A DNA stretch of 64,000 bases from Druceiella hillmani (Eukaryota; Arthropoda; Insecta; Lepidoptera; Hepialidae): assembly GCA_039881145.1 (NCBI GenBank), contig JAYKKI010000038.1, forward strand, positions 2,553,001-2,617,000, read 5' to 3'. Position 1 is the stretch's first letter. Each line of letters begins with the position of its first letter. A program made the position numbers and the translations under genes. The notes under the pieces were generated by a model. It worked only from the letters and a program-made list of their open reading frames with translations, had not been told where the DNA came from and ran no database searches. Of the stretch, positions 34,844-45,930 are shown piece after piece.

Positions 34844-37800
34844 TTAAAAAATTAAAGCATCGATTGTTTTTCCTCTCGGTCTCCCTGTCCCCTGTCTCGG
34901 CAATTTTAAGACAATGAAGTAATGACATGACAAAATATCATGTTCTTATTTATGCTCTAAATAACATTTTTATTCTATAATTAAAATGTAATAACTCGTC
35001 CACTTCGGGTTTGGTGGCGTTTTTTCCTCTCTAATGTTGGTAATACAATGGATAGTTTCTATATAAATATCTTCTTCCAGAGCCCGCCTGAATATTGAAC
35101 GTATGAGCAATATCCAATTTTAACCTATTTTTCTCTAATAAAATCTATTCAACTATTTCAAATATACTTCTATAAATAGAACTGCTGGGCTTATTACGAT
35201 CTACGTTTAATCTTTTAACTTTTCGCGCTTTGTTTTGTTTTTTCCCTTCTAGTACTTGGTTTATTTATTTTCATTCCTTCTGTTATTTTGATTTCTTTAC
35301 CACACCTTTGTCAATTCGTTTGAACTAAACTATAAGTATGTAGTATGTACGACTATATTATATGGCTTACAAAAGAAAACTTAAGACATAAATTAACGCA
35401 TTCTATTATGTCATTAAACATTAATTTGCTTCTTAACGTTCGCTTAAAAAAATGTAAATTTAAAAGAAAATTTTTCCAGACATACATTTTTGAATCATCG
35501 GTTATTCCCTTTCTTTCGATTTCACTTTCAATCTTTTTTTACGAGTGCAAATATTTTCACTACTTCGTTTTTTTAACTATTGAAACTTCTTCAATCACAT
35601 GCCGCCTTCTCCATTCTATATGCAATTTTTTTGAAGCTAATGTTAAGCAACAGAATTTAGGTTAGTTATTGACTTTTATACGTTAATTTATATTTTAGTC
35701 TTTCTTATATGTACTTTCGTTGAATTCCATCACTCTCTGGACCAATTTATAATAAATATGTCAGGGAGATAGAGGGATATCTCCTCTTGTATTTGTTGTG
35801 TTCCTTTGAGTTCCCTCAATTAACCATTTAGTTGCTGAAAATTTATCGTTAATTTAATAACAGGGTGTACAAATGTTTTATTTAAGCTCTCAATTATACA
35901 AATAGCTACAAGGCTACGTGTATTATGATGTGCTGCGAGAACCGTAGCTCTAAAACTTAGATATTGTGACCGCATAACTTTTTTCGTCCTTCGTCGCCCC
36001 TTTATTACGATCTTTTCTGTGTACAAATGATTGCCATTTCAATGTTTACGCTTCAAGATCTTTCTCGACAACCGTTATGGATATGCAAAGTAATCTAAAA
36101 TTGTTTCCTGTGTAAATATACCATGTGTTTTCATATTACATTGTCATATGAACTTTAGTTATGTTTCAAATATATAAAGTGTTTGCTTTTAATATTTTTT
36201 ATAGAATATCATTAAATGAAATTTGGTCATATTTTAGGAAGATGTGTATTATTACTAGGCACTGCGACTTTTGTTATAGGGGATTAATTTATAAAAAAAA
36301 AGAAATGGTGTTTATTAAGATTTGTTGCTGCACTTTGTTGTTGGATTTGTTGACATTCTTTGTAAACGATTTCTACAAAAACCATGAATCAAAGTATGTT
36401 ATTTAGCCCAGATTTGTAATTAGGTTTCTCACTCAATTTTAAATCGCAGAAAACTCGTAATGTTCAGAATGTAATTGAAATAATATTTATAATTAACTCG
36501 ATAGGATTAATAACCCGAACGATATAGTTTATATAGAACAGATATTTATGCAATGTTTTTCTATTTTATTTACACGTTTGTAAATCTAGGGTTCAGGTAA
36601 AATTAGAATTTCTTTATTTGTTTCAAAACGTAGGGTTTTCCCAGATTCATAGATAGACCAAAGACGTTAGATATACAAAAGTCTAAAAACCCATCTAAGT
36701 GTGAGTCGAGTTCCCATTACTGAAGTACCGTACCTGCATAAGTTATTAATTTGAAGTGCTTAATGTCAGTATAAATGTTGCTTTTTTACACTATAATTTA
36801 AATTTACACCACACATATGAATAATAATGACAACTAAAAACTCATGCTCCAATTAATAATCTTGCCACCTCAATTCGCAAAGTTTTCTTTATTTGTTACG
36901 TCTAATTAATAAAATATATCTTCAATTACGTAATGCCACCATTATCTATTGCTTTTTTACAATCTTGACTTTTGCTTGAAAAAAATGACAAGTTAAACCT
37001 TAAGGTGGTCTGTGCCTTTAATTTTCTTTTTGTCACGTAAATTATAATTTGACAGTTTCTGAAACAGTTGATAGTCGGGAGACAAGAGGTCCGGAGATTA
37101 TGGTGGTTGAGAAAGCACAGTACATTCCACGTATATTTTCACCTATATCCTTCGCTATGAGAGCACAACATTGTAATTTTGCTTGAATGATGTAGTCAAA
37201 AGGTAATATTTCTACTTCTTCCCCAAAGTCCCCTTTTTGTCTGTTACAGAGTGACATCATGAACATAATTCTACTAGATAACTCGAACTTAACTTGTGAT
37301 TTATTTCAATTGGGCTTTTTAATTTTTCTAAATATAGTAAGGAAGGTTATTGTGGATGTCGACCGTCAGAGATATCAACGTTTCCTCGTTCGAATATTTA
37401 GCTTACTTTTGGTTGTCATAGGAGACTAAACTTAATACAATCACTGTACATGAATTGCATGTTGCTTCGTGCACTATTCACCTTAAACGGAATTCACAAA
37501 ACGAGATCACTCTATTATAAATTCTTTTCAGTGTTACAGGTTATTTCTAAATGTATTAAGTTACCACCATCTAACAAATATCGAAAATCATGTTCATTAA
37601 CGTGGGGTAAACAAAACTCATTGTCTGCGGGGTAACAAAAATCACTTAATATGAAGTAACCACTTTACATAAATGAAATTTTCTGAGAAAAATTAATAAC
37701 AGAAAGAAGTATCATGGGCAATTTTCTATGTAGATGCGACTCGCTAGGAGAATTTAAAAACAGAAAAAAAAATTCAAACGAATAAACAACGTTTGGCGCG

Positions 37801-38099
37801 TTTAGCGCTAGATGGCTGTCCTGTGTATTAATTGACATGGAGATATTGAGTTTTGATAATTCGGGTTTTTTAATTGAGTGTTTTTATTTATTTCAATATT
37901 TTTTTTAAATATATTAAAAACTGTCGTCGTTACTGTGTGAACCCCATAAAGAATACAATAATGATCAAAAATAAACTCCAAAAATATGACGTTATTATAG
38001 AGTACAGTGTGTCTAGTAATACGTGTTACTGTTTATTTAATTTATAAATTCAATACTAGTGTTGCACTTTCCGTTAAAATATTTTCTGATGGGTTGCGC
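34844..38099. other. AT-rich region without recognised genes
   Basis: Open frames of up to 106 codons (35345-35665) are unrecognised. 37300-37650 shows weak collinear similarity to 44330-44610 (GGCTTTTTAATTTTTCTAAA, a TTRCTTCG.. block, TTCACC.TAAA.GGAAT, GGGGTAACAAAA), perhaps an old dispersed repeat. Nothing else is seen. Confidence 0.35.
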
Positions 38100-38114
38100 T
38101 CAGGTCGATTCCTT

Positions 38115-38570
38115 TCATTGAAGCACCTTGTGATATAACAAAACGAACAAAGCCGGTGGTTTACCGACACGTGAACATGCTACATAAAATTGACCATGAA
38201 AGAAACATTTATTTTCTAAATTCAGGCCAAAAACACTGAATAAATGGCCTTGTGATTTATTGAATATTATGGCGAATGCAATACGAATCGGAAATTGAAT
38301 TCGTTTAAACTCGAATGGCATATGGTTGGGATCATCGGAATTCTCGGAATGAGAACTTCCACACCTTTGAACTTTCTTTTGAGTATCGTCGCGTGAATCA
38401 CATTGCCCACGAATATTCTCACCACCAACCACGTTCCGATTCATAGTTGTTTCAGATTTCGAAACATAGGTTGCTTCAGATTTCGAAGCATGTTGACTAC
38501 CGAGCCAGATGAATTATGCGGTGGCAAGCAAGGCACATGCAGTGAGTTTAACAATTCAATTGGATAGTTA
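38115..38570 (-). pseudogene. Helitron helicase (RepHel C-terminal) fragment
   Basis: The end of a Pif1-like Helitron helicase. FEFKRIQFPIRIAFAIIFNK runs into KSQGH, then FGLNLENKCFFHGQFYVACS and SRVGKPPALFV follow. Together these are the last helicase motifs and the typical Helitron carboxy terminus (38444-38115). Upstream on the minus strand, NYPIELLNSLHVPCLPPH (about 38566-38500) matches the preceding conserved block, but what lies between is scrambled and lacks the usual GxxxMLLRNL-type segment. No Rep domain is present. A 3' hairpin/CTRR end was not found downstream. This is a truncated relic of a rolling-circle transposon. Confidence 0.9.
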
Positions 38571-39486
38571 GTTGTTTCGTTTTCGTTTGTTACATCTCTA
38601 GATCTATCAACTAGATTTGAAGGAATTCAGTGGAACAAAGATTTGATTGTGAATTGTGAAGTTACGTCAAGTCAATCCATACGATTCTCCAAAAACTCCA
38701 TGTGAATTAGTCAATAATACTTATACGATGCCTTTCCAAACAATCAGACAAAAATTTTAAAAAACAACATTTTTATTTTCTATTACGTGCCCTAAAATTA
38801 TTTTTTAGTAAATATCTTTAATGTATACACAAGACTATTCTACAATCTTATTATATATACAGATAAAAAACAGATATATTATCGGAGCGACTGAATGCGC
38901 AATATAACTTCTAAGATTTCAAAGGTAATTGCGCGTGGCGCTATCATAAATAAGGAAGTTTTTCTGTGTCTTTTTTTTTATTGAATTAATACTGATATTT
39001 AGTTTTTATCTGACGATATTAATAATTACATACTAGTATCGCATAAAAATTCTTCTGAAAAATAATCGTCAAATGCAAATTATGACAAATGATATATGTT
39101 TGCAAAACGTTTTAACCTATTCTTTTTTTATTCAATGAGACATTTTGAATTTATTAATGAATTTTTGTAACGACTGTAGAACAACGCGTCAAATGAAAAG
39201 GAAAATGAGTCTCAGACGTCATTTATCATACTTATTATAAACACGTATCCGGGAGCAGATTCAGTGTTTTGTCTGTGATATTTAGTTTGGAAACAAGAGG
39301 GCCAATTTTTTTCTTTGAATAACTTAACATAAAATTAATATTTATTTATTCTTGTGTGTTTTGTGTAGTGATAATGCCCTCTTTTGTATTTGATTACATA
39401 AAGTATGGCAATGTTAGTACATTGATAATTCAATGCGTGATATTACCGGTTGCTTACCGTGCACCGGGTAGAATCAACAATTAGCT
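38571..39486. other. AT-rich spacer
   Basis: Nothing recognised. Confidence 0.3.
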
Positions 39487-39554
39487 ACTTGATGATCCAC
39501 AATTAAATGAAACTACGTGATGTAGTATTATTTCTACTTTCTTTAATTTCTTTA

Positions 39555-39595
39555 CCACGACCTAGGTTTCGTTGTATTACAACATCTTCAGGTGG
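39555..39595 (-). ncRNA. Hammerhead ribozyme (type I), intact core
   Basis: The best-preserved copy. Minus-strand order: CCAC, CTGAAGA, T, GTTGT-AAT-ACAAC, GAA, ACC-TA-GGT, C, GTGG. Every stem pairs fully and all invariant core bases are present. It is identical over its whole length to the 30430-30470 motif although the two insertions are 9 kb apart. Cleavage would fall after the C preceding GTGG. Confidence 0.88.
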
Positions 39596-39767
39596 GATAT
39601 TAGCAAAGATTAACTCTTAGGAACAACCAACAGCATTTATATGTTTCAAACACAATAACAAAATTTTACCCAAGTTATTTAAGGTACTATACGTACATGT
39701 TATATTATTTATATTTTTATTATTAGTTAAGAGTCTTCCTAATTAGAGTGATACATTCCTAATTTGA

Positions 39768-40142
39768 GTGATTACCCTTATTAATAATAAAGAAAAAATA
39801 GATAAACATAAAAAGAGTGGTATCTATAAACTTAAATGTAACGACTGTAATAGTATATACATAGGTCAAACAGGAAGAGATTTTAATACAAGATATAAAG
39901 AACACCTTGCCAGCTGGCGAAATAATAAACCAGACACATCTCACTTTGATAAACATCTCATTGAAAATAACCATTACCCCCATACTGATAATGCCCCCTA
40001 TATATTACAAATAAATACAAAAGGTAATAAACTAAATATCCTAGAAACATTAGAAATAAACAGACGTAAAAAAGATATCAAGGTCAATATATTAAATGAA
40101 CAACTAAATATAATATCATCACCCATTCTTCATATCTTCTAG
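39768..40142 (+). CDS. GIY-YIG endonuclease domain of a Penelope-like element (partial)
   Basis: This 124-codon frame starts at a GTG just after an in-frame TGA (39765-39767), so it is a 5'-truncated segment, not a natural start. It reads KSGIYKLKCNDC with the GIY motif and a CxxC pair, then SIYIGQTGRDFNTRYKEH with YIG, the conserved Arg and a His. HLIENNHYP and NILETLEINRRKK, with the expected catalytic Glu, follow. This is the endonuclease that nicks target DNA for PLE retrotransposition, including the Cys/His positions typical of PLE versions. The normal upstream reverse transcriptase is absent. The frame has no internal stop although other elements nearby are heavily decayed, suggesting a relatively young copy. 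Whether it is expressed is unknown. Confidence 0.92.
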   Translation: MITLINNKEKIDKHKKSGIYKLKCNDCNSIYIGQTGRDFNTRYKEHLASWRNNKPDTSHFDKHLIENNHYPHTDNAPYILQINTKGNKLNILETLEINRRKKDIKVNILNEQLNIISSPILHIF

Positions 40143-40621
40143 ATATAATATAAATATACAACATTGATACTACAGTAGCCTGGAAATTGTTTCAGCACTA
40201 ATACACATATAAATATAAGTATATGTAATAAAAACAAAAAAATTAAAAGAAATAAATAAATAAATATATGAATACACAAAACCGGAGATATGTAGAATTA
40301 GTGTATTACCTTGTCCTTACTTTCAAATACCCTTGCTTCTGTATAAATAAATTACCGATAATAACTTCCATTTAATTTTATTACATACACCGTAAAGTTT
40401 GCATTGTATAACCTCACATAATAACAACAATTGAATTTATTACCCTCACTAAAATACTGGTATATTATATAACTCTCGGTAATATAATAAAACCTACACT
40501 GCGCCCCTGCAATAAACTCACTAACATAACAATGAAATCCGCACAAACCAGGCTTCCGCTATTGTGTTTGAAACATATAAATGCTGTTGGTTGTTCCTAA
40601 GAGTTAATCTTTTCTAAAATC

Positions 40622-40659
40622 CTACCTGAAGATGTAATACAACGAAACCTAGGTCGTGG
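40622..40659 (+). ncRNA. Hammerhead ribozyme motif, stem II shortened
   Basis: CTGAAGA (from 40626), GAAA, stem III ACC-TA-GGT and cleavage C (40655) are present. A 3-base deletion removes part of stem II (GATGTAATACAAC), and stem I is CTAC/GTGG with one G-T wobble. Activity is doubtful. Confidence 0.75.
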
Positions 40660-40768
40660 TAAAAAAATTAAAGAAAGTGGAAATAACACTACATCACGTA
40701 GTTTCATTTAATTGTGAATAATGAATTTCTACAAAATTAACGCCAAATATATTCAATACTTGATGATC

Positions 40769-41717
40769 GTTGATTTGTTCCGATGAATCGTTACTTCAAT
40801 GGGTAGTTTTCAATTTAAAAATCCAATTAAATTCTATTTTTACGCTACGGAAATTGCGAGCGTTTTCCGTAATTTAGGAATAAAATTTTGAAAAAATTCA
40901 TGTTCATGAATTTGAATTTTACCGCGAACAATGTTAGTGGTCTTCAATGAATAGTTTTTATTCTCAAATGTCAATATAATTATATTTCTAAATTACAGAA
41001 ATATTACTCATTCTCATGATTAAGACAGAAGTTATGTTTATTAATTCAATATTTACGCTACTAGTTATAAGAATCCAAACTTCTATTTTTAACAACTTTG
41101 CTATAAACTACATTGCATGTACGATGTGTTTATTTTAAACATTTACTATAAATTAATAAACTCTAGTGACCTACGCGGGCTAAGGTCGTGTATGCGGAAG
41201 TTATTTAATAAATGAAAAATTCATAATTAACTCTTAAGGCGCTGGCAACACATTGAGCTTATTTCAAAAAAATGTACTAAATTTATGCCATGAAAAAAAT
41301 AAATGATATTCTTGACAATATTTCTAAAGTTCTGGTTGTTTCCAAAACACTACTAAAATATCTTTTGTACCTGAAAAAAAATCCAAAAACATCTTATAGC
41401 ATAAATTTTAAGCGAAATTAACTCCGTTGCTTATAACAATTTATGAAAAGAATTAAAAAGACTAATTGTTCATGTCTTATTTAAAATCTTGGTTAATTTT
41501 TATTTTGAATAAAGTAAATAGAATTCCAATAAAAATAATAAAACCCCTTATTTTTTTCGAATGTAAAGACGCGTTTTGGCGATGTTTATTGCTTCTCTTT
41601 TACTCGCGTGCAAAAAGACAATGTGCGCTGAGGCGCGGTGGAAGTCGAATCTATGTCGCTTGTTTTTCCACCCGCTCAAAATGCAATAAAAATAAAATGC
41701 GATATAATTAAATTAAT
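40769..41717. other. AT-rich region without recognised genes
   Basis: An 81-codon frame at 41466-41711 is unrecognised; its 3' part (41570-41660) is GC-richer. No structures were noted. Confidence 0.3.
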
Positions 41718-41824
41718 TTTAATCTTAGGTATTGAATATATTTGCCGTTAATTTTGTAGAAATGCATTATTCACAATTAAATGAAACTACGTGATGTAGT
41801 ATTATTTCTACTTTCTTTAAGTTA

Positions 41825-41865
41825 CCACGACCTAGGTTTCGTTGTATTACAACATCTTCAGGTCG
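41825..41865 (-). ncRNA. Hammerhead ribozyme motif, core intact, stem I mismatch
   Basis: Same core and stems II and III as 39555-39595, but stem I is CGAC/GTGG with one G-G mismatch. Confidence 0.8.
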
Positions 41866-41885
41866 GCTATTAGCAAAAATCTTTG

Positions 41886-41926
41886 CTACCTAAAGATGTT
41901 GTAATACAACGAAACCTAGGTCGTGG
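41886..41926 (+). ncRNA. Degenerate hammerhead ribozyme motif
   Basis: The core reads CTAAAGA (conserved G5 changed to A), which should abolish catalysis. Stems II and III remain. Confidence 0.75.
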
Positions 41927-41996
41927 TATAGAACTTAAAGAAAGTAGAAATAATTCTGCATCCCGTAGCATCATTTAATTGTGTTTAATCTTAGGT

Positions 41997-42519
41997 TTGG
42001 ATCTGTGCTTTAGTATCATAAGAATAAGTTTAGTTTAGCGACAATGATATTTTAATATCTTTTGATATCACATCGAAGAATATGCATTATATATTGAATG
42101 CAATATATATTTTGAAATACTTCGTACATTTCAGAATATATAATGTAGCTCGCTATTATTTATTATGAAAAAATGTATTTGAAAATTTTCATACATTTGT
42201 TTGCGCGGGAATATGTTTTAACCTTTTTTCTTTCACGTAATTCACCTTTTTTCTATATATACTTTTTGCTTACTCACTTTTGAATATTGTAAGTTTGTCT
42301 TTATTTATATTAATTCGTGTTCGTATTTATAAATTTTGTTACGTCATACTTTTTGCTTATTAAATTTTTGGACGTTTTGTGTTAGGTTTTTTATATCAAT
42401 TCGTGTTTATATTTACCAGTAGATAACGTAGACTACTTGTTAATGTGGGAAAACTCATCCAACCTAATATGGCAGTCTCTCTACCCCTCCCCCCCTCACA
42501 ATTTTGTTAAAAATTAAAA
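41997..42519. other. AT-rich spacer before the satellite
   Basis: Nothing recognised. A C-rich run (CCCCTCCCCCCCT) lies at about 42484-42496. Confidence 0.3.
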
Positions 42520-43620
42520 TGTGTATTTATTTGTCCTTTTTTTACATGTGATTTCAGCAAAGAGATAATTGGCGGGCCAGGAAATAACATAGGCTTCTTT
42601 CCAGTTTGGGAAATCTCATCCTAACTACAATAACAAATCCGACCAATATTAAAAATTGGAAAGTGTGTTTGTTTATCATTCTTTCACGTCGTAATGGAGC
42701 AAAAGATCGACGTTGCTTTCTGCACAGAGATAATTGGCAGACCAGGAAATTACATAAAATACTTTCCAACCTAGGAAATTTCATTTTACTAAAACAACAA
42801 TAACAATTAATATTTAAATTCGCAAGTCCGCTTGTTAATCCTTTGTTCACGATGCAATGGAGCAAAAAAAACGACATTACTTTCTGCACAGAAATAGTTG
42901 GCGGCCCAGAAATTAAAATAGACCGATTGCCAATCCGAAAAATCTCTTCCTAACCAATATTACAATCCCAAACTATGTTAAAAATTTTGAAAATGTGTTT
43001 GTTTATCCTTCTTTCGCGTCGCTATGGAGCAACAAATCAATGTAACTTTCTCCACAGAGATGATTGGCGGGCCAGGACCTAGACTACTTTCCAACCTAGG
43101 AAGTCTTTTCCCAACTAAAACAAAAATCTCAAGTAATATTAAAAATTCGAAAAGGTTTTTGTTCTCCTTTCAGTCGCAACGAAGCAACAGATCGACGTCA
43201 CTTACTGCATAGAGATAGTTGGGGGAACAGGAAACATACATAGATAAAATATAAACTCGGGAAATCTTATCCTAACTAATATCACAATCCCAAATAATAT
43301 TCACGATTCAAAAGTCTCTTTATTTGCTTTTCTCTCACATGGTAATGGAGCAACATATCGACGTGGCTTTCTGATCAGATATATTTAGCGGGCCAGGAAA
43401 TAATACTGGTTACTTTCTGACATGGATAATTTTACCCTAGTAAAGCAAACCCAAAATTTACAAATCAGAAAATATATTTGTTTGTCCTGCTTTCACGTCA
43501 CAATGGATCAAAAGATCAACGCGATTTCTTGCACAGGAATAGTTAGCGGACCGGAAAATGACACAGGCACCAACCAACACAGGCTACTTCACGCCGCAAT
43601 AGAACAACATATTGAAGTGA
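42520..43620 (+). repeat. ~165 bp satellite, block 1 (about 7 units)
   Basis: Diverged tandem copies share CAGAGATAATTGGCGGGCCA, CAGGAAAT.ACATAG, CTACTTTCCAACCT.GGAAAT, CTAATATTACAATCCCA and TTTGTTTATCCTTCTTTCAC, followed by GTCGYAATGGAGCAACAGAT. The GATARTTGGCGGGCC anchor recurs near 42559, 42724, 42889, 43055, 43209, 43376 and 43534, a spacing of about 154-167 bp. Short open frames in either strand (for example 42554-42889) are by-products of the repeat. Confidence 0.92.
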
Positions 43621-43631
43621 TTGTCTGCTCA

Positions 43632-43689
43632 ATTTCTATTAAACTATTTTATAAAAAATATTTTTATTTATAAATAGTTTAATAGAAAT
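43632..43689. repeat. 18 bp hairpin at the satellite edge
   Basis: ATTTCTATTAAACTATTT (43632-43649) and AAATAGTTTAATAGAAAT (43672-43689) are perfect inverted repeats. They lie just after the last satellite unit. Confidence 0.85.
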
Positions 43690-45399
43690 ACTACCTAACC
43701 TTACATATTTATATTTACCTAAATATAAGCGAAAGCCTCGTAGTACGAGTTCCTCTCTTATTCCTAGCTATCTTATTTTGAGGTTATTTTGACTCTTTTT
43801 TCTGATTTAGTATAAATGGCTGTCATTTTGAAATATATTTTTATTGCAATAATTACTTCAATATTTTACTGACATAGTGGTTGCTATTCAAAAAGTGATT
43901 CAGTTTGTTTAATTCGATTTCTTTTTTCCGTGGTTGGATCTCGAATTTAAATTAATATTCCTCATTATTAAATACAATATATTAAAGGTTTCATTTTAAT
44001 GTATAATATAATAAAACTCTAAAAATATTGTTATTATTTCCTTTTCAGTGTAAAAATTTATAAGTAATTTGGGGTTTCAATAATAAGAAAAAATGGTAAG
44101 ACGAAAGCCATAAACTTTGTCAGATTTTATATGCAAATAATATTTTCAAGGAAAATCAGATGAAGAAATTCTTAGGTATACTTCTATCAGTGTGCGATAT
44201 CTAGTAATATCTAAGGCAGTTTATGGGTAAAGTTAACATTGATAGTTTTTCTGATAAATTAATTACGTATTATTGATTGTACACATGTCGTGAAAAACTA
44301 GTTGTAATATTTTGTTAAATATATAATTCGTCATGGGGTAACAAAAACAAAACATTTTCACTTCTTTCTGAAGGCATGAACTTGTTTTTATTGCAGTAAG
44401 ATAGCACGAGACTGGTTATGTTAGATACAACCAATTTAACCTGGGATATATATTTAACAAGGCTTTTTAATTTTTCTAAATTTAATTTATAAAGTCGCTC
44501 TGTATGAAAATTATGGAAAAAATCCTGTGTGTTACTTCGCTCGTATTTCACCGTAAAAGGAATCATGAACAAAAAGTGTTCTCTTCGTAAAATTTCCGTG
44601 TTCAATTTGTTGTTTACTCGCCGAAACCCAATTCATAACTAAAGAGAATACCGAAGATCATAGTATTACCGGAGATCATAATAGTCATATTTAGTATATT
44701 TTTTCATCTATATTTATTTTGTCATATATGTTTATTTTTTCCTTCAAATCTTGTAAAAGTACAAATTATTTTCATTCTTATTAAACAACTTTTAACATTT
44801 ATCATTTTTAATCTACGTCAAAAAATTTAGCTTTTCGAGAATACTTACATTTATTATACTCGTTCATACACTGATTTGCATAAATTTTGCACTTCTAATG
44901 GAAAAAAGGTTTACCCTCGATTTGTTACGTGTCAACATGAAACTGTTATTAAAGAAATACTACATGTTGTATGCTTCAAATAGTATATTTTATAACCCTT
45001 TTACACGTTTATTTGTGGCAATAATGCCTTTTTCCAAACAAACTTTTTTGACGGAATTCTTTTTGTTTTATTTTTATAAATTTCCCTATAACGAGGCGAG
45101 AGAAATATGTTAATATTCACTTCAAAACTCCGTTCAAAGTTTGGATCATTTCATTTAAATATTTGTACTACAACGTGGATATGGTTAATATTTCGATTGA
45201 TATATTTCGATTTTTGAAGTCAATTGTCTAGTGTTGATTGTCTCTCTGTCTTTATTTTACTAGATCAACTAAATCCGTGTTAGGTAATCGAGAATTATAT
45301 CGAGAAAGTTCAAGAATCTTGAAATTAAATTCCCGACAAAATGTTTTCTAAATTCATAACGTCTTCGGTTTTCGAAAAATCGAGGTTTCCTTACTATGG
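43690..45399. other. Non-satellite interval between the two satellite blocks
   Basis: AT-rich with no recognised gene. 44330-44610 has weak similarity to 37300-37650. It may be an insertion into a once continuous satellite array or an independent spacer. Confidence 0.4.
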
Positions 45400-45930
45400 C
45401 GACGTGAAAGGAGGACATAGGCTACTTTTCAACTCGAAAAACCTTGACGTAATTAATATAAAATTCGAAAGTGTGTTGGTTTGTTCTTCTTTTACGTCAC
45501 AATAGAACAACGAGTCGATCTGATCTGCACTTAGATAGTTGATGGGCCAGGAAATGATATCAACTACTTTTTAATCCAAAAAATTTCATCTTAACTAATA
45601 AAGTAATGCCAACAAACATTAAAAATTCCAAAATGTGTTTGTCCTTCTTTCACGTCGCAAAGGAGCAGCAGATCAACATAATTTTATGCACAGTTAATTA
45701 GCGGACCAAGAAATGATATAGACTACTTTTCAACAAAGGAAATCTTATCCTAACTAACATAGCAATCCCAACAAATATTACAAATTGTATACTGTATTAG
45801 TTTATCCTACTTTCACGTCGTAATGAAGCAACAGATCGACATGATATTCTGTACAAAGATAGCTGGCGCGCCATGAAATGATATAGGCTACCTTTCTAAA
45901 CCGGAAAATCTCAACGTAATTTCTATAAAA
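45400..45930 (+). repeat. ~165 bp satellite, block 2 (about 3 units)
   Basis: Same family and orientation as block 1: anchors TAGATAGTTGATGGGCC (near 45533), TTAATTAGCGGACC (near 45695) and AAGATAGCTGGCGCGCC (near 45856), with the TTTCACGTCG.AA..GAGCA segment between them. Confidence 0.9.

Larger units (their letters stand above)
39498..40757 (+). mobile_element. Penelope-like element, short form, with 11 bp target duplication
   Basis: This 1.26 kb insertion is bounded by perfect 11 bp duplications ACTTGATGATC at 39487-39497 and 40758-40768. Its ends are inverted copies of a ~110-200 bp terminal unit. The left (39498 to about 39660) is inverted and starts at the short end CACAATTAAATG. The right (about 40553-40757) is direct and reaches the long end ATATATTCAAT. 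The inverted repeat continues inward through TAACTCTTAGGAACAACCAA and a CATTTATATGTTTCAAACAC block. Between the arms lies one open frame for a GIY-YIG endonuclease. The reverse transcriptase is missing. Inverted pseudo-LTRs, 5' truncation and variable target duplications fit Penelope-like elements. Confidence 0.93.
41731..41983. mobile_element. Head-to-head PLE terminal-unit pair with 13 bp target duplication
   Basis: The left unit is inverted and complete to the long end (starts ATTGAATATATTTGCCGTTA). The right unit is direct and stops at the short end (CATTTAATTGTG). Perfect 13 bp duplications TTTAATCTTAGGT flank it at 41718-41730 and 41984-41996. This is the mirror arrangement of the 30373-30637 insertion, where the long end is on the right. 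Confidence 0.9.

Noticed and set aside
35345..35665. 106-codon plus-strand open frame
   Set aside because: Low-complexity Phe/Ile/Ser-rich translation without a recognisable domain, in ordinary AT-rich sequence.
37042..37266. Possible antisense transposase piece
   Set aside because: Some words resemble reverse-complemented transposase sequence, but no catalytic or helix-turn-helix motif could be confirmed in any frame.
42554..42889. 111-codon minus-strand open frame
   Set aside because: It spans two satellite units and its peptide repeats with the satellite period.
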